A stretch of 64,000 nt of DNA from Marinomonas lutimaris (GCF_019426345.1 NZ_JAHLLW010000002.1:310001-374000), one strand, 5' to 3'; positions 46,219 through 56,462 are shown, counted from the stretch's first letter. The notes: a model not told the origin generated them from the letters alone. Translations and numbers: made by a program.

Positions 46219-46817
46219 TCGGACGAATTGTCGGCACTTTGATAGAAAAGACTCCACCAGAGTTAATGGTTGATGTAAATGGTATTGGCTATGAAGTGAG
46301 CGCTTCAATGACCACTATTTACGACTTACCTCAAGTCGGAGGTCAGGTGACATTATTTACTCACCTGTTGGTTAAAGAAGACTCTCATACACTTTATGGC
46401 TTTATAGATAAGAATGAACGCGCTTTATTTCGCATTCTGATTAAAGTAAATGGTATCGGCCCAAAAATGGCATTAGCAATTTTGTCCAGCATGTCTTCAG
46501 AAGAGCTGATTGCTAACGTTCAAGAGTCCGATGTTACAGCTCTTACTCGCATTCCTGGTGTTGGCAAGAAAACAGCCGAACGACTTATTATTGAATTAAG
46601 GGATAAGCTTGGTCAGGCAGCGAAAACTGACTTGTTTTCCACACCTGCAGTATTGCGTCAAGTTCAAGCGGATCCTAGACAAGAAGCAGAAGCGGCACTT
46701 ATTTCTCTTGGCTACAAGCCACAAGAAGCTGCTAAGGCAATTGCTGGTGTTCCGATAGATGCAGCTAATAGTGAAGATGTTATCAAGGCTGCTTTGAAAG
46801 GAATGCTGAGGAAATAA
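46215..46817 (+). CDS. ruvA: Holliday junction branch migration protein RuvA
   Basis: 200 residues (E. coli 203). Starts at GTG overlapping the ruvC stop; [28 protein letters not shown] is the OB-fold domain start, and two helix-hairpin-helix motifs ([29 protein letters not shown]) near residues 72-120 bind DNA backbone. The C-terminal domain contacts RuvB. Confidence 0.96.
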   Translation: MIGRIVGTLIEKTPPELMVDVNGIGYEVSASMTTIYDLPQVGGQVTLFTHLLVKEDSHTLYGFIDKNERALFRILIKVNGIGPKMALAILSSMSSEELIANVQESDVTALTRIPGVGKKTAERLIIELRDKLGQAAKTDLFSTPAVLRQVQADPRQEAEAALISLGYKPQEAAKAIAGVPIDAANSEDVIKAALKGMLRK

Positions 46818-46820
46818 AAC

Positions 46821-47834
46821 ATGATTGAGCAAGATCGTATTATTTCTGCGGAACTTAAAGGTAATGATAGACAGGTAGATCGCGCAATACGTCCACAAGC
46901 GCTTGCGGAGTACATTGGTCAACCCGTTGTTCGAGAGCAGATGGAGATTTTCATCGAAGCTGCAAGGCAGCGTAGTGAGCCATTAGATCATACTTTAATA
47001 TTTGGTCCTCCTGGGTTGGGTAAAACCACCCTTGCCCATATCATTGGAAATGAAATGGGCGCTGAGGTAAGAACGACTTCTGGCCCCGTTCTTGAGAGGG
47101 CGGGGGATTTAGCTGCGTTACTGACAAATTTAAATGAAGGCGACATTCTATTTATTGATGAAATACATAGATTAAGTCCAGCTATTGAGGAAGTACTTTA
47201 TCCTGCAATGGAAGATTACCAGTTAGATATCATGATTGGTGAAGGGCCTGCGGCAAGATCAATTAAAATTGAACTCCCGCCGTTTACACTTGTCGGAGCA
47301 ACTACACGGGCTGGTTTGCTAACGTCACCATTACGAGATCGATTTGGTATTGTGCAACGATTAGAGTTTTATGATGTTGAATCATTAACAACAATAGTCG
47401 CTAGGTCTGCGGGAAAAATGGGGATGGAGCTTGATAATCCAGGCTGTTTCGAAGTTGCAAGAAGATCGAGAGGCACCCCCAGGATAGCGAATCGCCTATT
47501 ACGTCGCGTTAGGGATGTTGCGCAAGTAAGTGGAGAGGTGCTTGTGGGGCAAAAGGTTGCTCAAAGGGCACTGGATATGTTAAGTGTAGATAGTCAAGGC
47601 TTCGATCACTTAGATAGACGTATGTTATTGACTATGATAGAAAAGTTTGACGGAAGACCGGTTGGTCTAGATAGCGTCTCCGCCGCTTTAGGTGAAGATA
47701 AAGATACTATTGAAGACGTCATAGAGCCGTTTTTGATTCAGCAAGGTTTTATAATTAGGACGCCGAGAGGTCGACAAGTTACGAAGCGTGCTTACGAACA
47801 TTTTAATTACCAACTACCTTCAGATTTCAAATAG
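46821..47834 (+). CDS. ruvB: Holliday junction branch migration ATPase RuvB
   Basis: 337 residues (E. coli 336). AAA+ motor: Walker [10 protein letters not shown] near residue 61, Walker B FIDEIHRL near 111, sensor 1 [18 protein letters not shown] near 158, C-terminal winged helix ([22 protein letters not shown]). Begins three bases after ruvA. Last gene of ruvCAB; tolQ follows only 9 bases later, so ruv and tol may share a transcript. Confidence 0.97.
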   Translation: MIEQDRIISAELKGNDRQVDRAIRPQALAEYIGQPVVREQMEIFIEAARQRSEPLDHTLIFGPPGLGKTTLAHIIGNEMGAEVRTTSGPVLERAGDLAALLTNLNEGDILFIDEIHRLSPAIEEVLYPAMEDYQLDIMIGEGPAARSIKIELPPFTLVGATTRAGLLTSPLRDRFGIVQRLEFYDVESLTTIVARSAGKMGMELDNPGCFEVARRSRGTPRIANRLLRRVRDVAQVSGEVLVGQKVAQRALDMLSVDSQGFDHLDRRMLLTMIEKFDGRPVGLDSVSAALGEDKDTIEDVIEPFLIQQGFIIRTPRGRQVTKRAYEHFNYQLPSDFK

Positions 47835-47843
47835 AGGTTAATA

Positions 47844-48524
47844 ATGTCAATTTGGGGACTTATCGCCAGTGCTAGTTTTGTTGTTCAACTTGTTATGTTG
47901 ATACTGCTAGCGGCTTCCATTTTTTCATGGATTGTAATATTTCAAAGAATTCGTGTTTTAAAAGAAGCAAAAAAAGTGCGCACCGCTTTTGAGGAAAGCT
48001 TTTGGTCTGGAATAGATCTTAGTCAGCTGTATCGTAAGTTAACGCAAGAGGGCCGTAAAGTTGAGGGGATGGAAAATATTTTCACTTCTGGCATCAAAGA
48101 ATTTACTCGCTTAAGACAGAGTCACAACGTTGATCCAGAAGCCATCATGGATGGTGTTCAACGCGCAATGCGTGTTGCTCTTTATCGAGAAGAGGAAAAA
48201 CTGGATCAACATCTACCATTTTTAGCAACTGTGGGCTCAACCAGTCCTTACATTGGTTTGTTTGGTACCGTTTGGGGGATTATGCATTCCTTCATCGGGC
48301 TTGCAGAAGTTCAGCAGGCAACATTAGCAACTGTTGCACCAGGCATTGCTGAAGCTCTTATAGCAACAGCTATAGGCCTAGCAGCAGCGATTCCTGCCGT
48401 TATTGCTTATAACCGTTTTTCCTCTACTGCGGAATCTCTTGGCTCTAGCTATGAAAATTTTGCTGACGAATTCACCAGCATCCTTCACCGTAAGGTGCAT
48501 GTGAGAGAGGGAGGCGCTGTATAG
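47844..48524 (+). CDS. tolQ: Tol-Pal system proton-channel subunit TolQ
   Basis: 226 residues, inner-membrane MotA/TolQ/ExbB protein with three TM helices (about 15-38, 130-150, 165-190). The family TM2-TM3 pattern TSPYIGLFGTVWGIM and APGIAEALIATAIGLAAAIPA is clear. With TolR it turns proton flow into work for constriction of the outer membrane at division. AGAGG precedes the ATG. No ybgC gene lies before it, unlike in E. coli. Confidence 0.95.
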   Translation: MSIWGLIASASFVVQLVMLILLAASIFSWIVIFQRIRVLKEAKKVRTAFEESFWSGIDLSQLYRKLTQEGRKVEGMENIFTSGIKEFTRLRQSHNVDPEAIMDGVQRAMRVALYREEEKLDQHLPFLATVGSTSPYIGLFGTVWGIMHSFIGLAEVQQATLATVAPGIAEALIATAIGLAAAIPAVIAYNRFSSTAESLGSSYENFADEFTSILHRKVHVREGGAV

Positions 48525-48952
48525 TGGCTCGCTCAAGAAGAAGAAATAAACGTCGTCCAATGGCTGAAATCAATGTCGTTCCATATATTGATGTCATGTT
48601 GGTGCTGCTTGTTATTTTTATGATTACTGCTCCAATGCTTACGCAAGGTGTTGATGTTGAGTTACCTAATGCAAATGCATCACCCATTCAAGACTCTGAA
48701 AATGATGTCATGATTGCCTCTGTTGACTCAAAAGGTCAGTACTATTTAGATGTAGGTGGTAAGCAAGAATCTATCGCTTTATCTCAATTGCAAGACCGAG
48801 TTAGAAAAGTATTGAGCCAAAACCCTAAGATGTCCGTACTAGTGAGAGGTGATAAAAATGTCTCTTATGGTGATGTCATTGGGCTTATGGTAACGCTACA
48901 AGGTGCTGGCGTTCCAAATGTTGGTTTAGTAACCGAGCCGGATAACAAATAA
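48524..48952 (+). CDS. tolR: Tol-Pal system protein TolR
   Basis: 142 residues starting at a GTG that overlaps the tolQ stop by one base. One TM helix (VMLVLLVIFMITAPML, about 23-38) with the conserved proton-carrying Asp just before in YIDVMLV, then a periplasmic ExbD/TolR domain. Confidence 0.95.
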   Translation: MARSRRRNKRRPMAEINVVPYIDVMLVLLVIFMITAPMLTQGVDVELPNANASPIQDSENDVMIASVDSKGQYYLDVGGKQESIALSQLQDRVRKVLSQNPKMSVLVRGDKNVSYGDVIGLMVTLQGAGVPNVGLVTEPDNK

Positions 48953-49899
48953 TGAAATGGTTACGTAGTGACAATTATAGTATTCCAACAGTGCTGGCCA
49001 TAGGCTTACATGCAAGCATTGTTGTGGCTGGATTGGTTGCTATTGATTTTAGTGACGATGAGCCCCCAAGGCCTAAAAGACCACCTATCGTTAACGCTAC
49101 CGTTGTTGATGTCTCTCAAACCATAATAGGCAAAAGAGAGTCTGATGAAAGGGCGGCGAAACAGCAGGCGGCTGCTTTAGCTGAGCAAAAGAAAAAGGAA
49201 GCAGATCAAAGTAGAAAAAAAGAAGCTGAGCGCAAAGCGGCTGAAGAGCAGCAGAAGCAACTAGCTCAAGCTAAGCAGGCAAAAGAAGCAAAAGAAAAAG
49301 AAGCGCAAAAGCAAGAAAATGAAAGAAAGCAAAAAGCAGCAGAACAAAAGCGAATTGCACAAGAAGCAGAAAGCAAACGGTTAGCTCAAGAACAGGCTGA
49401 CAAAAAACGCCAAGCTGAAAAAGAAGCCAATGAAAAACAGAAGAAAGAGCTTGCTCGTAAAGCTGAAGCTGATCGCTTGGCTGAAGAAGAGCGTAAGCGC
49501 CAAGAGGAAGCTGCAAGGTTAGCTGAGAAGAAAAAAGCAGAAGAGGCTGCAGCTAAAGCGGCTGCCGAAGAGGCGAAGCAAAGAGCGGCAGATGAAGCGC
49601 AAATGGTTCAATCTATCAGTGGATTAATCAATAATAGAGTGACTGCTGCTTGGATTCGCCCGCCAAGCGCTCGAAATAATATGAAAACCCAGTTACGTAT
49701 TTATTTTTTACCTAACGGGGAAGTAATGAATGTTCAAGTAACTGCAGGCAGCGGTGATGCGTTATTTGACCAAAGAGCAGTGGATGCCGTTTATAAGGTA
49801 AGAAAGATAGATGAGTTGGCAAAAGTAGACTCTTATGTTTTTGAGAGAAACTTTCGTCAGGTAGATTTGATTTTTAACCCGCAAGATTTGAGAAACTAA
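48952..49899 (+). CDS. tolA: Tol-Pal system protein TolA
   Basis: 315 residues. Start overlaps the tolR stop (TAATG). One N-terminal TM helix (about 12-30), a long Ala/Lys/Glu/Gln-rich helix (about 55-215) crossing the periplasm, and a TonB-like C-terminal domain ([14 protein letters not shown] … [14 protein letters not shown]) that contacts TolB/Pal. The helix-encoding DNA is A-rich and repetitive but codes a continuous frame. Confidence 0.93.
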   Translation: MKWLRSDNYSIPTVLAIGLHASIVVAGLVAIDFSDDEPPRPKRPPIVNATVVDVSQTIIGKRESDERAAKQQAAALAEQKKKEADQSRKKEAERKAAEEQQKQLAQAKQAKEAKEKEAQKQENERKQKAAEQKRIAQEAESKRLAQEQADKKRQAEKEANEKQKKELARKAEADRLAEEERKRQEEAARLAEKKKAEEAAAKAAAEEAKQRAADEAQMVQSISGLINNRVTAAWIRPPSARNNMKTQLRIYFLPNGEVMNVQVTAGSGDALFDQRAVDAVYKVRKIDELAKVDSYVFERNFRQVDLIFNPQDLRN

Positions 49900-51197
49900 T
49901 GATGTTTAAAAAATACTTGAGTGTTTTATTCACTTGCTTAATATTTATAAGCTCAGCCAGAGCTCAATTAGTTATTGAAATAACCAGTGGTGCTGACCAG
50001 CTTCTTCCTATTGCCGTTGTTCCTTTTGGTTATGATGGTGTAGATGCACTACCTGAAGATGTTGCTCAAATTGTAGAGGCTGATTTAGCTCGCAGTGGTT
50101 TATTTCAAGCTATTCCGCGCTCTAATATGCTGAGTATGCCAACGAAAGAGGCAGATGTTTTTTATAGAGATTGGCGGCTTTTGAAAAGTGATTATGTTGT
50201 TATTGGCACCGTTAAAAAATTACCTAATAATCAATACCGAATTGGTTTTGAGTTATTAAATGTTTTAAGTCAAAAGCCTGTACAAAAACATAGCTCTATT
50301 GATGTTAGTTCAAAAAACTTTAGAGATGCTGCTCATTATATTAGTGATAAAGTTTACGAATTATTGACAGGGACAAGAGGCGCATTTAGTACTAGAATAT
50401 TATATGTTACTGCAGAGGGTGATAAAAAAGCACCGCTGTTCAAATTACAGGTTGCAGATGCAGATGGTCACCGGCCGCAAGTTGTAGTTGAGTCAAAAGA
50501 GCCTATTTTATCTCCTTCATGGAGTATGGATGGTCGAAAAATTGCCTATGTAATGTTTAGAAATCGACGCCCTAATATTTTTATTCAAGAGTTAGCGACA
50601 GGCAAGCGTCAGCAAATTGCACAATTTAGAGGATTAAATGGCGCACCTTCATGGTCGCCAGATGGAAAAAAATTAGCATTGGTATTATCTAAAGATAATA
50701 ATCCTGAAATTTATACTTTAGACATCGCGACACAAAAGCTGGAGCGTATGACCAACCATTATGCTATTGATACCGAACCAAGCTGGGAACCAGATGGTAA
50801 GGGAATTGTATTCACATCTGATCGAGGCGGTAACCCGCAGATATATCGACTAGATGTAAATAGTAAGCGTGTAGAGAGGGTCACTTTTGAAGGTGATCTA
50901 AATACCAGAGCAAGAATGACGCCAGATGGCCGTTATATTGTGACGGTTCAGAAGAACGATGGTAATTATCATATTGCGCTTCAGGATATGAAAACAGGCC
51001 GAGTTCAAATTCTCACAGAGACTTATTTAGATGAATCGCCAAGCATTGCGCCAAATGGTAGCATGGTGATGTATGCCACAACCTATCAAGGAAAGGGTAT
51101 CTTAGCCGTAGTATCCGTTGATGGGCTTGTAAAATACAGGTTGCCATCAGCAGACGGAGATGTACGAGAGCCATCTTGGTCCCCGTATTTCAAATAA
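49899..51197 (+). CDS. tolB: Tol-Pal system periplasmic beta-propeller TolB
   Basis: 432 residues (E. coli 430). Signal peptide with cleavage near residues 20-23 (FISSARA-Q), an N-terminal domain ([13 protein letters not shown]) and a six-bladed propeller with repeated [13 protein letters not shown] blades. It links TolA and Pal. ATG overlaps the tolA stop; a second ATG directly follows and could serve equally. Confidence 0.96.
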   Translation: MMFKKYLSVLFTCLIFISSARAQLVIEITSGADQLLPIAVVPFGYDGVDALPEDVAQIVEADLARSGLFQAIPRSNMLSMPTKEADVFYRDWRLLKSDYVVIGTVKKLPNNQYRIGFELLNVLSQKPVQKHSSIDVSSKNFRDAAHYISDKVYELLTGTRGAFSTRILYVTAEGDKKAPLFKLQVADADGHRPQVVVESKEPILSPSWSMDGRKIAYVMFRNRRPNIFIQELATGKRQQIAQFRGLNGAPSWSPDGKKLALVLSKDNNPEIYTLDIATQKLERMTNHYAIDTEPSWEPDGKGIVFTSDRGGNPQIYRLDVNSKRVERVTFEGDLNTRARMTPDGRYIVTVQKNDGNYHIALQDMKTGRVQILTETYLDESPSIAPNGSMVMYATTYQGKGILAVVSVDGLVKYRLPSADGDVREPSWSPYFK

Positions 51198-51216
51198 AGA
51201 CATTGAGGAGTGAATA

Positions 51217-51795
51217 ATGAGTGTAACAAAACTAGGTAAGTTTGCTGTAATTGGTTTATCTGCAGCTTGGATTGCAGGTTGTAGCACAACAGCAACAGAT
51301 ACTGATTCTTCAACTGTTGCTGAAGATGCCAATACAACTGAACAAGCAAATGATACAACTGAAAATTCTGATCAAGCATTTGGCGCAGGCCAAGACGATG
51401 CAATGACTAGTGTTATCGTTGACGAAAATGCTTCTAACAACAACGGCATGGATTCTTTGGCTGGCGTAGAGACTGTATTCTACTTTGACTTCGATAAGTC
51501 AATTGTACGTCCAGAATCTCGTGAAGCTTTAGCTAAACATGCTGAATACTTGGTAGGAAATCCAGATGCTCGCGTCGTTTTAGAAGGTCATGCTGATGAA
51601 CGTGGAACACGCGAATACAACATGGCTCTAGGTGAGCGTCGTGCTAAAGCAATTAGCCGTTATTTGACAATCCAAGGTGTTGCTGCTTCTCAAATCGAAA
51701 CAGTAAGCTTTGGTGAAGAAGTTCCTGTTGCCTTCGGTCATGACAGCAATGCTTGGCAGTTAAACCGTCGAGTTGAAGTTCGTTACGAAAAATGA
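51217..51795 (+). CDS. pal: Peptidoglycan-associated lipoprotein Pal
   Basis: 192 residues. Lipobox AAWIAGC with lipidated Cys near residue 22, an acidic Thr/Asn-rich linker longer than in E. coli Pal (173 residues), then an OmpA-type peptidoglycan-binding domain (VFYFDFDKSIV; LEGHADERGTREYNMALGERRA). AGGAG precedes the ATG. The cpoB start overlaps its end (ATGA). Confidence 0.96.
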   Translation: MSVTKLGKFAVIGLSAAWIAGCSTTATDTDSSTVAEDANTTEQANDTTENSDQAFGAGQDDAMTSVIVDENASNNNGMDSLAGVETVFYFDFDKSIVRPESREALAKHAEYLVGNPDARVVLEGHADERGTREYNMALGERRAKAISRYLTIQGVAASQIETVSFGEEVPVAFGHDSNAWQLNRRVEVRYEK

Positions 51796-52580
51796 TCTCT
51801 AAAAGCGTAAGAGTTCGCTCTTTTGCAATGGCGCTGTGTTTCACAGCGCCATTTGCGCTAGCTGAAGCTCAGCAAATGAATGGCGGTCTTTCGCCAAACG
51901 CTGCTGCTGATCTACTTTTTCAATTAGAAACACTGCAACAGGAGGTTCAAAGCCTTCGTGGACAATTGGAAAGTCAAGGTCATGAACTAAAGCTAATGAA
52001 AGAGAGCCAAAGAGATCGTTACATCGATTTGGATAAGCGAATATCGTTGCTTATGTCTGCATCCGCAAATGAACCAAAATATTCATCGGCGCCAGCACCA
52101 AAAGTGGAGCAACCAGCCACACAGACATCAGTAGAAAAAAACAATAAAGCAACTAATTCACTAGTATCTTCACCTCTAGCTCCTATTAGTTTGCAGCCTG
52201 CCTCAGCTGAAGCTCAGCAAGCCTATAATGATGCTTATAATTTGATTCGTCAGAGAAATTTTGACGAAGCAGAGACTGCATTTGCGAAGTTTGTAAAGGA
52301 CTACCCAAACAACTCCTTAACAGGAAATGGCTATTACTGGTTGGGAGAAGTTAAACTGGTGCAAGGTAAATCTCAAGAAGCAATAGATGCATTTACTATT
52401 GTAATCCAGAACTTTCCTGGACATAGCAAAGAGCAAGACTCATTGTATAAGCTAGGTACAGTAAGTGATCAGCTTGGTGACAGTGCAAAAGCTAAATCCT
52501 ATCTACAGGATGTTATTAGGCGTTTTCCCGATAGTAAAGCAGCTAAACTAGCGGCAGGATATTTAAGTAAAATTAAATAA
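51792..52580 (+). CDS. cpoB: Cell division coordinator CpoB (YbgF)
   Basis: 262 residues. Signal peptide (FAMALCFTAPFALAEA-Q), a coiled-coil trimerisation segment (about 40-85), a low-complexity Pro/Ser linker and C-terminal TPR repeats (AYNDAYNLIRQRNFDEAETAF; GYYWLGEVKLVQG). It couples Tol-Pal action to septal peptidoglycan synthesis. Last gene of the tol-pal operon; tRNA-Lys genes follow as in E. coli. Confidence 0.93.
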   Translation: MISKSVRVRSFAMALCFTAPFALAEAQQMNGGLSPNAAADLLFQLETLQQEVQSLRGQLESQGHELKLMKESQRDRYIDLDKRISLLMSASANEPKYSSAPAPKVEQPATQTSVEKNNKATNSLVSSPLAPISLQPASAEAQQAYNDAYNLIRQRNFDEAETAFAKFVKDYPNNSLTGNGYYWLGEVKLVQGKSQEAIDAFTIVIQNFPGHSKEQDSLYKLGTVSDQLGDSAKAKSYLQDVIRRFPDSKAAKLAAGYLSKIK

Positions 52581-52621
52581 CTTGCAATCCTCAGCGGGCT
52601 CTGTATTATACGCAACCCGTT

Positions 52622-52697
52622 GGGTCGTTAGCTCAGTTGGTAGAGCAGTTGACTTTTAATCAATTGGTCACTGGTTCGAATCCAGTACGACCCACCA
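52622..52697 (+). tRNA. tRNA-Lys (UUU), copy 1
   Basis: 76 bases with encoded CCA. Acceptor GGGTCGT pairs ACGACCC, the D-arm has AGCTCAGTTGGTAGAGC, the anticodon loop CTTTTAA gives UUU, and the T-arm has GGTTCGAATCC. Confidence 0.97.
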
Positions 52698-52727
52698 ACA
52701 TGTTTTTTATTCCTTTTGTGATTTTTT

Positions 52728-52803
52728 GGGTCGTTAGCTCAGTTGGTAGAGCAGTTGACTTTTAATCAATTGGTCACTGGTTCGAATCCAGTACGACCCA
52801 CCA
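52728..52803 (+). tRNA. tRNA-Lys (UUU), copy 2
   Basis: Identical to copy 1 and 106 bases downstream, in an exact tandem unit. Confidence 0.97.
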
Positions 52804-52833
52804 ACATGTTTTTTATTCCTTTTGTGATTTTTT

Positions 52834-52909
52834 GGGTCGTTAGCTCAGTTGGTAGAGCAGTTGACTTTTAATCAATTGGTCACTGGTTCGAATCCAGTAC
52901 GACCCACCA
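52834..52909 (+). tRNA. tRNA-Lys (UUU), copy 3
   Basis: Identical to copies 1 and 2; the sequence downstream then diverges into the nadA leader. Confidence 0.97.
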
Positions 52910-52952
52910 AAAAAACACTCATTCCGCTCCCAGTTTCTTAAGGGGTAATGAT

Positions 52953-53999
52953 ATGTCCGAACTTTTCAATAAAGCAGCACTTCGCGATACGGTTCAAAAG
53001 TATCTATCTGAAGCTGAAAAAACTCTTGAAATAAAATCTGTCGACAACGATCAAATTCGCGAAGAAATCAAATCTTTGCTCAAACAAAAGAATGCTGTTT
53101 TAGTTGCTCATTATTACACTGAAGATGCTATTCAAGAGCTCGCGGAAGAGACTGGCGGAATAATAGCCGACTCGCTAGAGATGGCGCGCTTTGGCGCAAA
53201 TCACGAAGCCAAGACGCTTGTGGTTGCTGGTGTTAAGTTTATGGGAGAGACTGCGAAAATTCTGAGTCCAGAGAAAACAATCCTAATGCCTACTCTTGAA
53301 GCAACATGTTCGCTGGATATAGGCTGCCCAATTGAAGAGTTTTCAGCTTTTTGCGATCAGCATCCAGATAGAAAAGTGGTTGTATATGCAAATACCTCAG
53401 CTGCAGTTAAAGCACGAGCAGATTGGGTTGTAACCTCTAGTATCGCCTTAGATGTTGTTAACCATCTTGTGGAGCAGGGTGAAAAGATCATTTGGGCACC
53501 TGATCAGCATTTGGGTGGTTATATCCAGCGCGAAACCGGAGCGGATATGATTCTTTGGGACGGTGCTTGTATTGTTCATGAGGAGTTTAAAGCAAAGGGT
53601 ATTTTAGATTTAAAAGCGATTTATCCGGACGCTGCAGTGCTGGTTCATCCAGAGTCTCCTGAAGCCGTTGTTGAAGTAGCCGATGTTGTGGGCTCGACAT
53701 CCCAGCTATTAAATGCATCAAAAAATATGCCTAACGATACCTTTATTGTCGCTACCGACAGGGGTATTTTTTACAAGATGAAGCAGGCATCACCAAATAA
53801 GCGTTTTGTCGAGGCTCCTACAGCGGGCTCTGGGGCAAACTGCCGTAGTTGTGCTCACTGCCCTTGGATGGCATTAAACAGCTTAGAGATGCTTCGTAAC
53901 TCATTAAGAGATAATTCTGGTGAGATTTATGTACCCGAAGAAACCAGAGTTAAAGCTCTGATTCCTTTGCAGCGTATGCTTGATTTTCAAGTAAAATAA
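52953..53999 (+). CDS. nadA: Quinolinate synthase
   Basis: 348 residues (E. coli 347). Condenses iminoaspartate with dihydroxyacetone phosphate in NAD synthesis. Cysteines for the 4Fe-4S cluster sit in [11 protein letters not shown] near residue 115 and [11 protein letters not shown] near 294-304; [15 protein letters not shown] is the N-terminal family block. AAGGGG precedes the ATG. Same neighbour (tRNA-Lys, tol-pal) as in E. coli. Confidence 0.96.
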   Translation: MSELFNKAALRDTVQKYLSEAEKTLEIKSVDNDQIREEIKSLLKQKNAVLVAHYYTEDAIQELAEETGGIIADSLEMARFGANHEAKTLVVAGVKFMGETAKILSPEKTILMPTLEATCSLDIGCPIEEFSAFCDQHPDRKVVVYANTSAAVKARADWVVTSSIALDVVNHLVEQGEKIIWAPDQHLGGYIQRETGADMILWDGACIVHEEFKAKGILDLKAIYPDAAVLVHPESPEAVVEVADVVGSTSQLLNASKNMPNDTFIVATDRGIFYKMKQASPNKRFVEAPTAGSGANCRSCAHCPWMALNSLEMLRNSLRDNSGEIYVPEETRVKALIPLQRMLDFQVK

Positions 54000-54011
54000 T
54001 CTCGCTTCAAT

Positions 54012-54043
54012 TTTAGGGACTGCTAATTATTTAGTGTCCCTAA
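54012..54043. terminator. Hairpin between convergent nadA and the coiled-coil gene
   Basis: TTTAGGGAC / GTCCCTAAA, perfect 9-bp stem, 14-base loop. It overlaps the stop of the minus-strand gene; T-runs are weak. Confidence 0.5.
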
Positions 54044-55540
54044 ATATTTCATTTCCAAATCCGAAAACGCCAATTGCAGCCGATCACATTCAAGACTCTT
54101 TTTATTGTACCTTACTCTGAGTGCTTGATAATCCTTACTTGATACCATCTTTGATAATTTGTTTTTTAGTTCTGTTGTCGCTTGAGCTAATTGCCTATTT
54201 TTCTCTCTCTGTTCCGCAAGTGGTTTTGACTGGCTTCTTAGGCTATTAGAATCACTTAGAGAGTGCGTTTCTAATTTTTGCTTCAATTGATTATTGGTGT
54301 TTTCTGCGGTTTCCAATTCTTGTGCCAATAAAGTTACGCATGTTTCTGACTCATGCAACAATCGCTCTAACATTTTTGCATCTTTATCTTGTTCGATCAG
54401 ACTGTCTGTTGACATGCTTTCAAGAGCTGTATTTAAGCCATCACGCAATGAGCCAAGGGCTTCTTTTTTGTTAATACTTAAGGCTTGTAGGTTACCAATC
54501 GCCGTTTCATTGCTTCTACTTAATTGTTTTTCTAATTCTGCTAATTTGGCATCCTTAATACTAATGTCTTGAGTTAAGGAGGCAATAGACAAATCAGACG
54601 TTTCTAGCTCAGCTTCTAACTGCAAAATAACCGCTTGGGATTCTTCCGACATTCGCTCCATTTTAGTCACAGCAACTTTTTGAGCCTCAAGAGCAGCATG
54701 TAAATTGTTATTCTTATGGGCCTTATCTATTTCATTTTTTAGTTGGTCTATCACCATTTTTTGCCGATCGGAAAGGCTACTTAAGCTTAAGATTTGTTTA
54801 AAGGAAGCGTTACGTATTGCCTTTTCTTGTGTTTGAGCCGTTGGGATCTGTAAATTAAATTCTGTACTGCTTCCTGTGTGTTCAAATTGTTTTTGTTCCA
54901 GTTTTTTAATTTTTTTCTGTAGATTATCGATTTCAGTTTCTAGACGCTGTTGTTCTGCTTTTTTTATTCCTAATTGCTTGATGCGCTTTGTTGCTCGTTC
55001 AATATTTTTGCGTAAATCTTCGTTTAATAAGGCTTGGTTTTTTAATAGGGACTCTTTAGTGATGAGTATTTCTGCAGCCTGAAAGAATTCTTCTTCCATC
55101 TCCTTTAGGTTTTGATGCAATTCTTCAGGATTGGTTGTTTGTAGTTTCGGAGCTGACAATGCGTACAGTAAGCTTGATAAAAAGCGATTTAAAATTGGTT
55201 TTGGTTTTTCACTAACTTGATTTAATAAAATAGCCCTTTCAGCCTTTAGGACTGTCCCCCAGATTTTCACTCTATTTATTTCATGTTGATCAAGCTTACC
55301 TGGTACGATGGAGCTTGCTGCAAAATTAATTTGTAAGTCCAAATAGTGAGCTAATCCCTTATAGACTTTAGAGTCATCTATCTCATCAGTATCTTCTTGT
55401 GCTTTTAGAGGGGGGGGCGTGTCAGATTGTTTTTTTATGTCTTTTTTAACAAGTGAGCGAGATAGCCATAAGAAAATACAGTTGGCCAATAAAAGAAAGG
55501 TACTTAACTCAAGCAACGCCCAAATCAACCACTTTGACAT
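54023..55540 (-). CDS. Membrane-anchored coiled-coil protein
   Basis: 505 residues. One N-terminal TM helix (about 4-26), a short Pro/Asp-rich linker, a helical domain (about 60-160), then long coiled coil to the C terminus (KKAEQQRLETEIDNLQKKIKK and similar). No named family recognised. The anchor and basic residues after the TM suggest a cytoplasmic coiled coil. A run of eight C residues (coding strand; plus-strand G at 55410-55417) near codon 42 is a possible slippage site. Confidence 0.72.
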   Translation of the reverse strand: MSKWLIWALLELSTFLLLANCIFLWLSRSLVKKDIKKQSDTPPPLKAQEDTDEIDDSKVYKGLAHYLDLQINFAASSIVPGKLDQHEINRVKIWGTVLKAERAILLNQVSEKPKPILNRFLSSLLYALSAPKLQTTNPEELHQNLKEMEEEFFQAAEILITKESLLKNQALLNEDLRKNIERATKRIKQLGIKKAEQQRLETEIDNLQKKIKKLEQKQFEHTGSSTEFNLQIPTAQTQEKAIRNASFKQILSLSSLSDRQKMVIDQLKNEIDKAHKNNNLHAALEAQKVAVTKMERMSEESQAVILQLEAELETSDLSIASLTQDISIKDAKLAELEKQLSRSNETAIGNLQALSINKKEALGSLRDGLNTALESMSTDSLIEQDKDAKMLERLLHESETCVTLLAQELETAENTNNQLKQKLETHSLSDSNSLRSQSKPLAEQREKNRQLAQATTELKNKLSKMVSSKDYQALRVRYNKKSLECDRLQLAFSDLEMKYLGTLNN

Positions 55541-55650
55541 AAAAACTCCTAGGCCCTAAAGTCATAGATGTGATATCCATTATCATTAAGCTATAGCCAA
55601 TCATCATTTTAGCTTGCTGTTTTTCTTATGTTAGCGGAAATAATTATTTT

Positions 55651-56217
55651 ATGAGTAAAGAATTTATAACATTTATGCGTAATCGTGTATCGCAGCCGGC
55701 ACTTGATTTGCCAGCGCCAAGTGAAACTGAATGGGAGTCTATCTTGGAAGCCGCTAGTCGAGCTGCAGATCATGGCAACCTCAAGCCTTGGCGCTTTTGT
55801 GTTTTTGAAGGAGAAGGGCGCTCAAAGTTGGGCCAGATTTATTGGCATCATGCTTTATCTGAAGTTGATTCGATGCCAGAAAGTAAAGAAGAGGCCTTTA
55901 TTAAAAAGGCATATCGAGCTCCCGCAGTCTTATTAGTTTATGCTCGAATACAAGATCATCCTAAAGTCCCCCCAATAGAACAGATTATGGCTGCCTCTGC
56001 AGCGGCTCAGCAAGTTTTATTAGGGTTAAATGCTCTTGGTTATGGTGGTATGTGGCGAAGTGGCCCTGCCTGTTTCACTCAAAAAACAAAAGAGCTTTTA
56101 TCGCTACAGGAAAATGATCAAATAATTGGTCTAATCTATGCGGGAACGCCTAAAGAGCAGCCGGTATCTATACCTGAGGTAAAACTTGCTAATCACTTAA
56201 AATGGGTAAGAGATTAA
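55651..56217 (+). CDS. Nitroreductase family protein (YdjA-like)
   Basis: 188 residues. FMN-binding fold with the short YdjA-type layout: MRNRVSQPALDLPAP near the start (Arg pair contacts FMN), AADHGNLKPWRFCVFEG near 34-51, ALGYGGMWRSGPAC near 131-144. Reduces nitro compounds or quinones with NAD(P)H; physiological substrate unknown. No strong ribosome binding site before the ATG. Confidence 0.88.
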   Translation: MSKEFITFMRNRVSQPALDLPAPSETEWESILEAASRAADHGNLKPWRFCVFEGEGRSKLGQIYWHHALSEVDSMPESKEEAFIKKAYRAPAVLLVYARIQDHPKVPPIEQIMAASAAAQQVLLGLNALGYGGMWRSGPACFTQKTKELLSLQENDQIIGLIYAGTPKEQPVSIPEVKLANHLKWVRD

Positions 56218-56309
56218 TTTTTAAGACTAATTTGACAAAAACTAGTTGCAATCTTTTTTCCTCATAACTAGAATACGCGCACAAATTACGCAGAGCGTAT
56301 AAAGGTTTT

Positions 56310-56397
56310 GGTGAGCTGTCCGAGTGGCCGAAGGAGCACGCCTGGAAAGCGTGTATGTCGAAAGGCATCAAGAGTTCGAATCTCTTGCTCACCGCCA
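56310..56397 (+). tRNA. tRNA-Ser (GGA)
   Basis: 88 bases with a long variable arm and encoded CCA. Acceptor GGTGAGC pairs GCTCACC; the anticodon stem-loop CACGC-CTGGAAA-GCGTG gives anticodon GGA. Confidence 0.95.
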
Positions 56398-56404
56398 TTA
56401 TTTG

Positions 56405-56434
56405 AAAAAAGACATCATATGATGTCTTTTTTTT
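56405..56434 (+). terminator. Terminator after tRNA-Ser
   Basis: AAAAAAGACATC / GATGTCTTTTTT with a 4-base loop. Confidence 0.85.
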
Positions 56435-56462
56435 CGCCTTTAATTTATTGAAATTGTTGTAT

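Larger units (their letters stand above)
52622..52909 (+). repeat. 106-bp tandem repeat carrying tRNA-Lys genes
   Basis: Two full 106-bp units (tRNA plus an identical 30-base T-rich spacer) and a third tRNA without spacer. The spacers are base-for-base equal, which points to recent duplication or gene conversion. Confidence 0.95.

Noticed and set aside
49140-49610. A-rich repetitive stretch that looks like a low-complexity repeat
   Set aside because: It is the coding sequence of the Ala/Lys/Glu-rich helix of TolA, as in other species.
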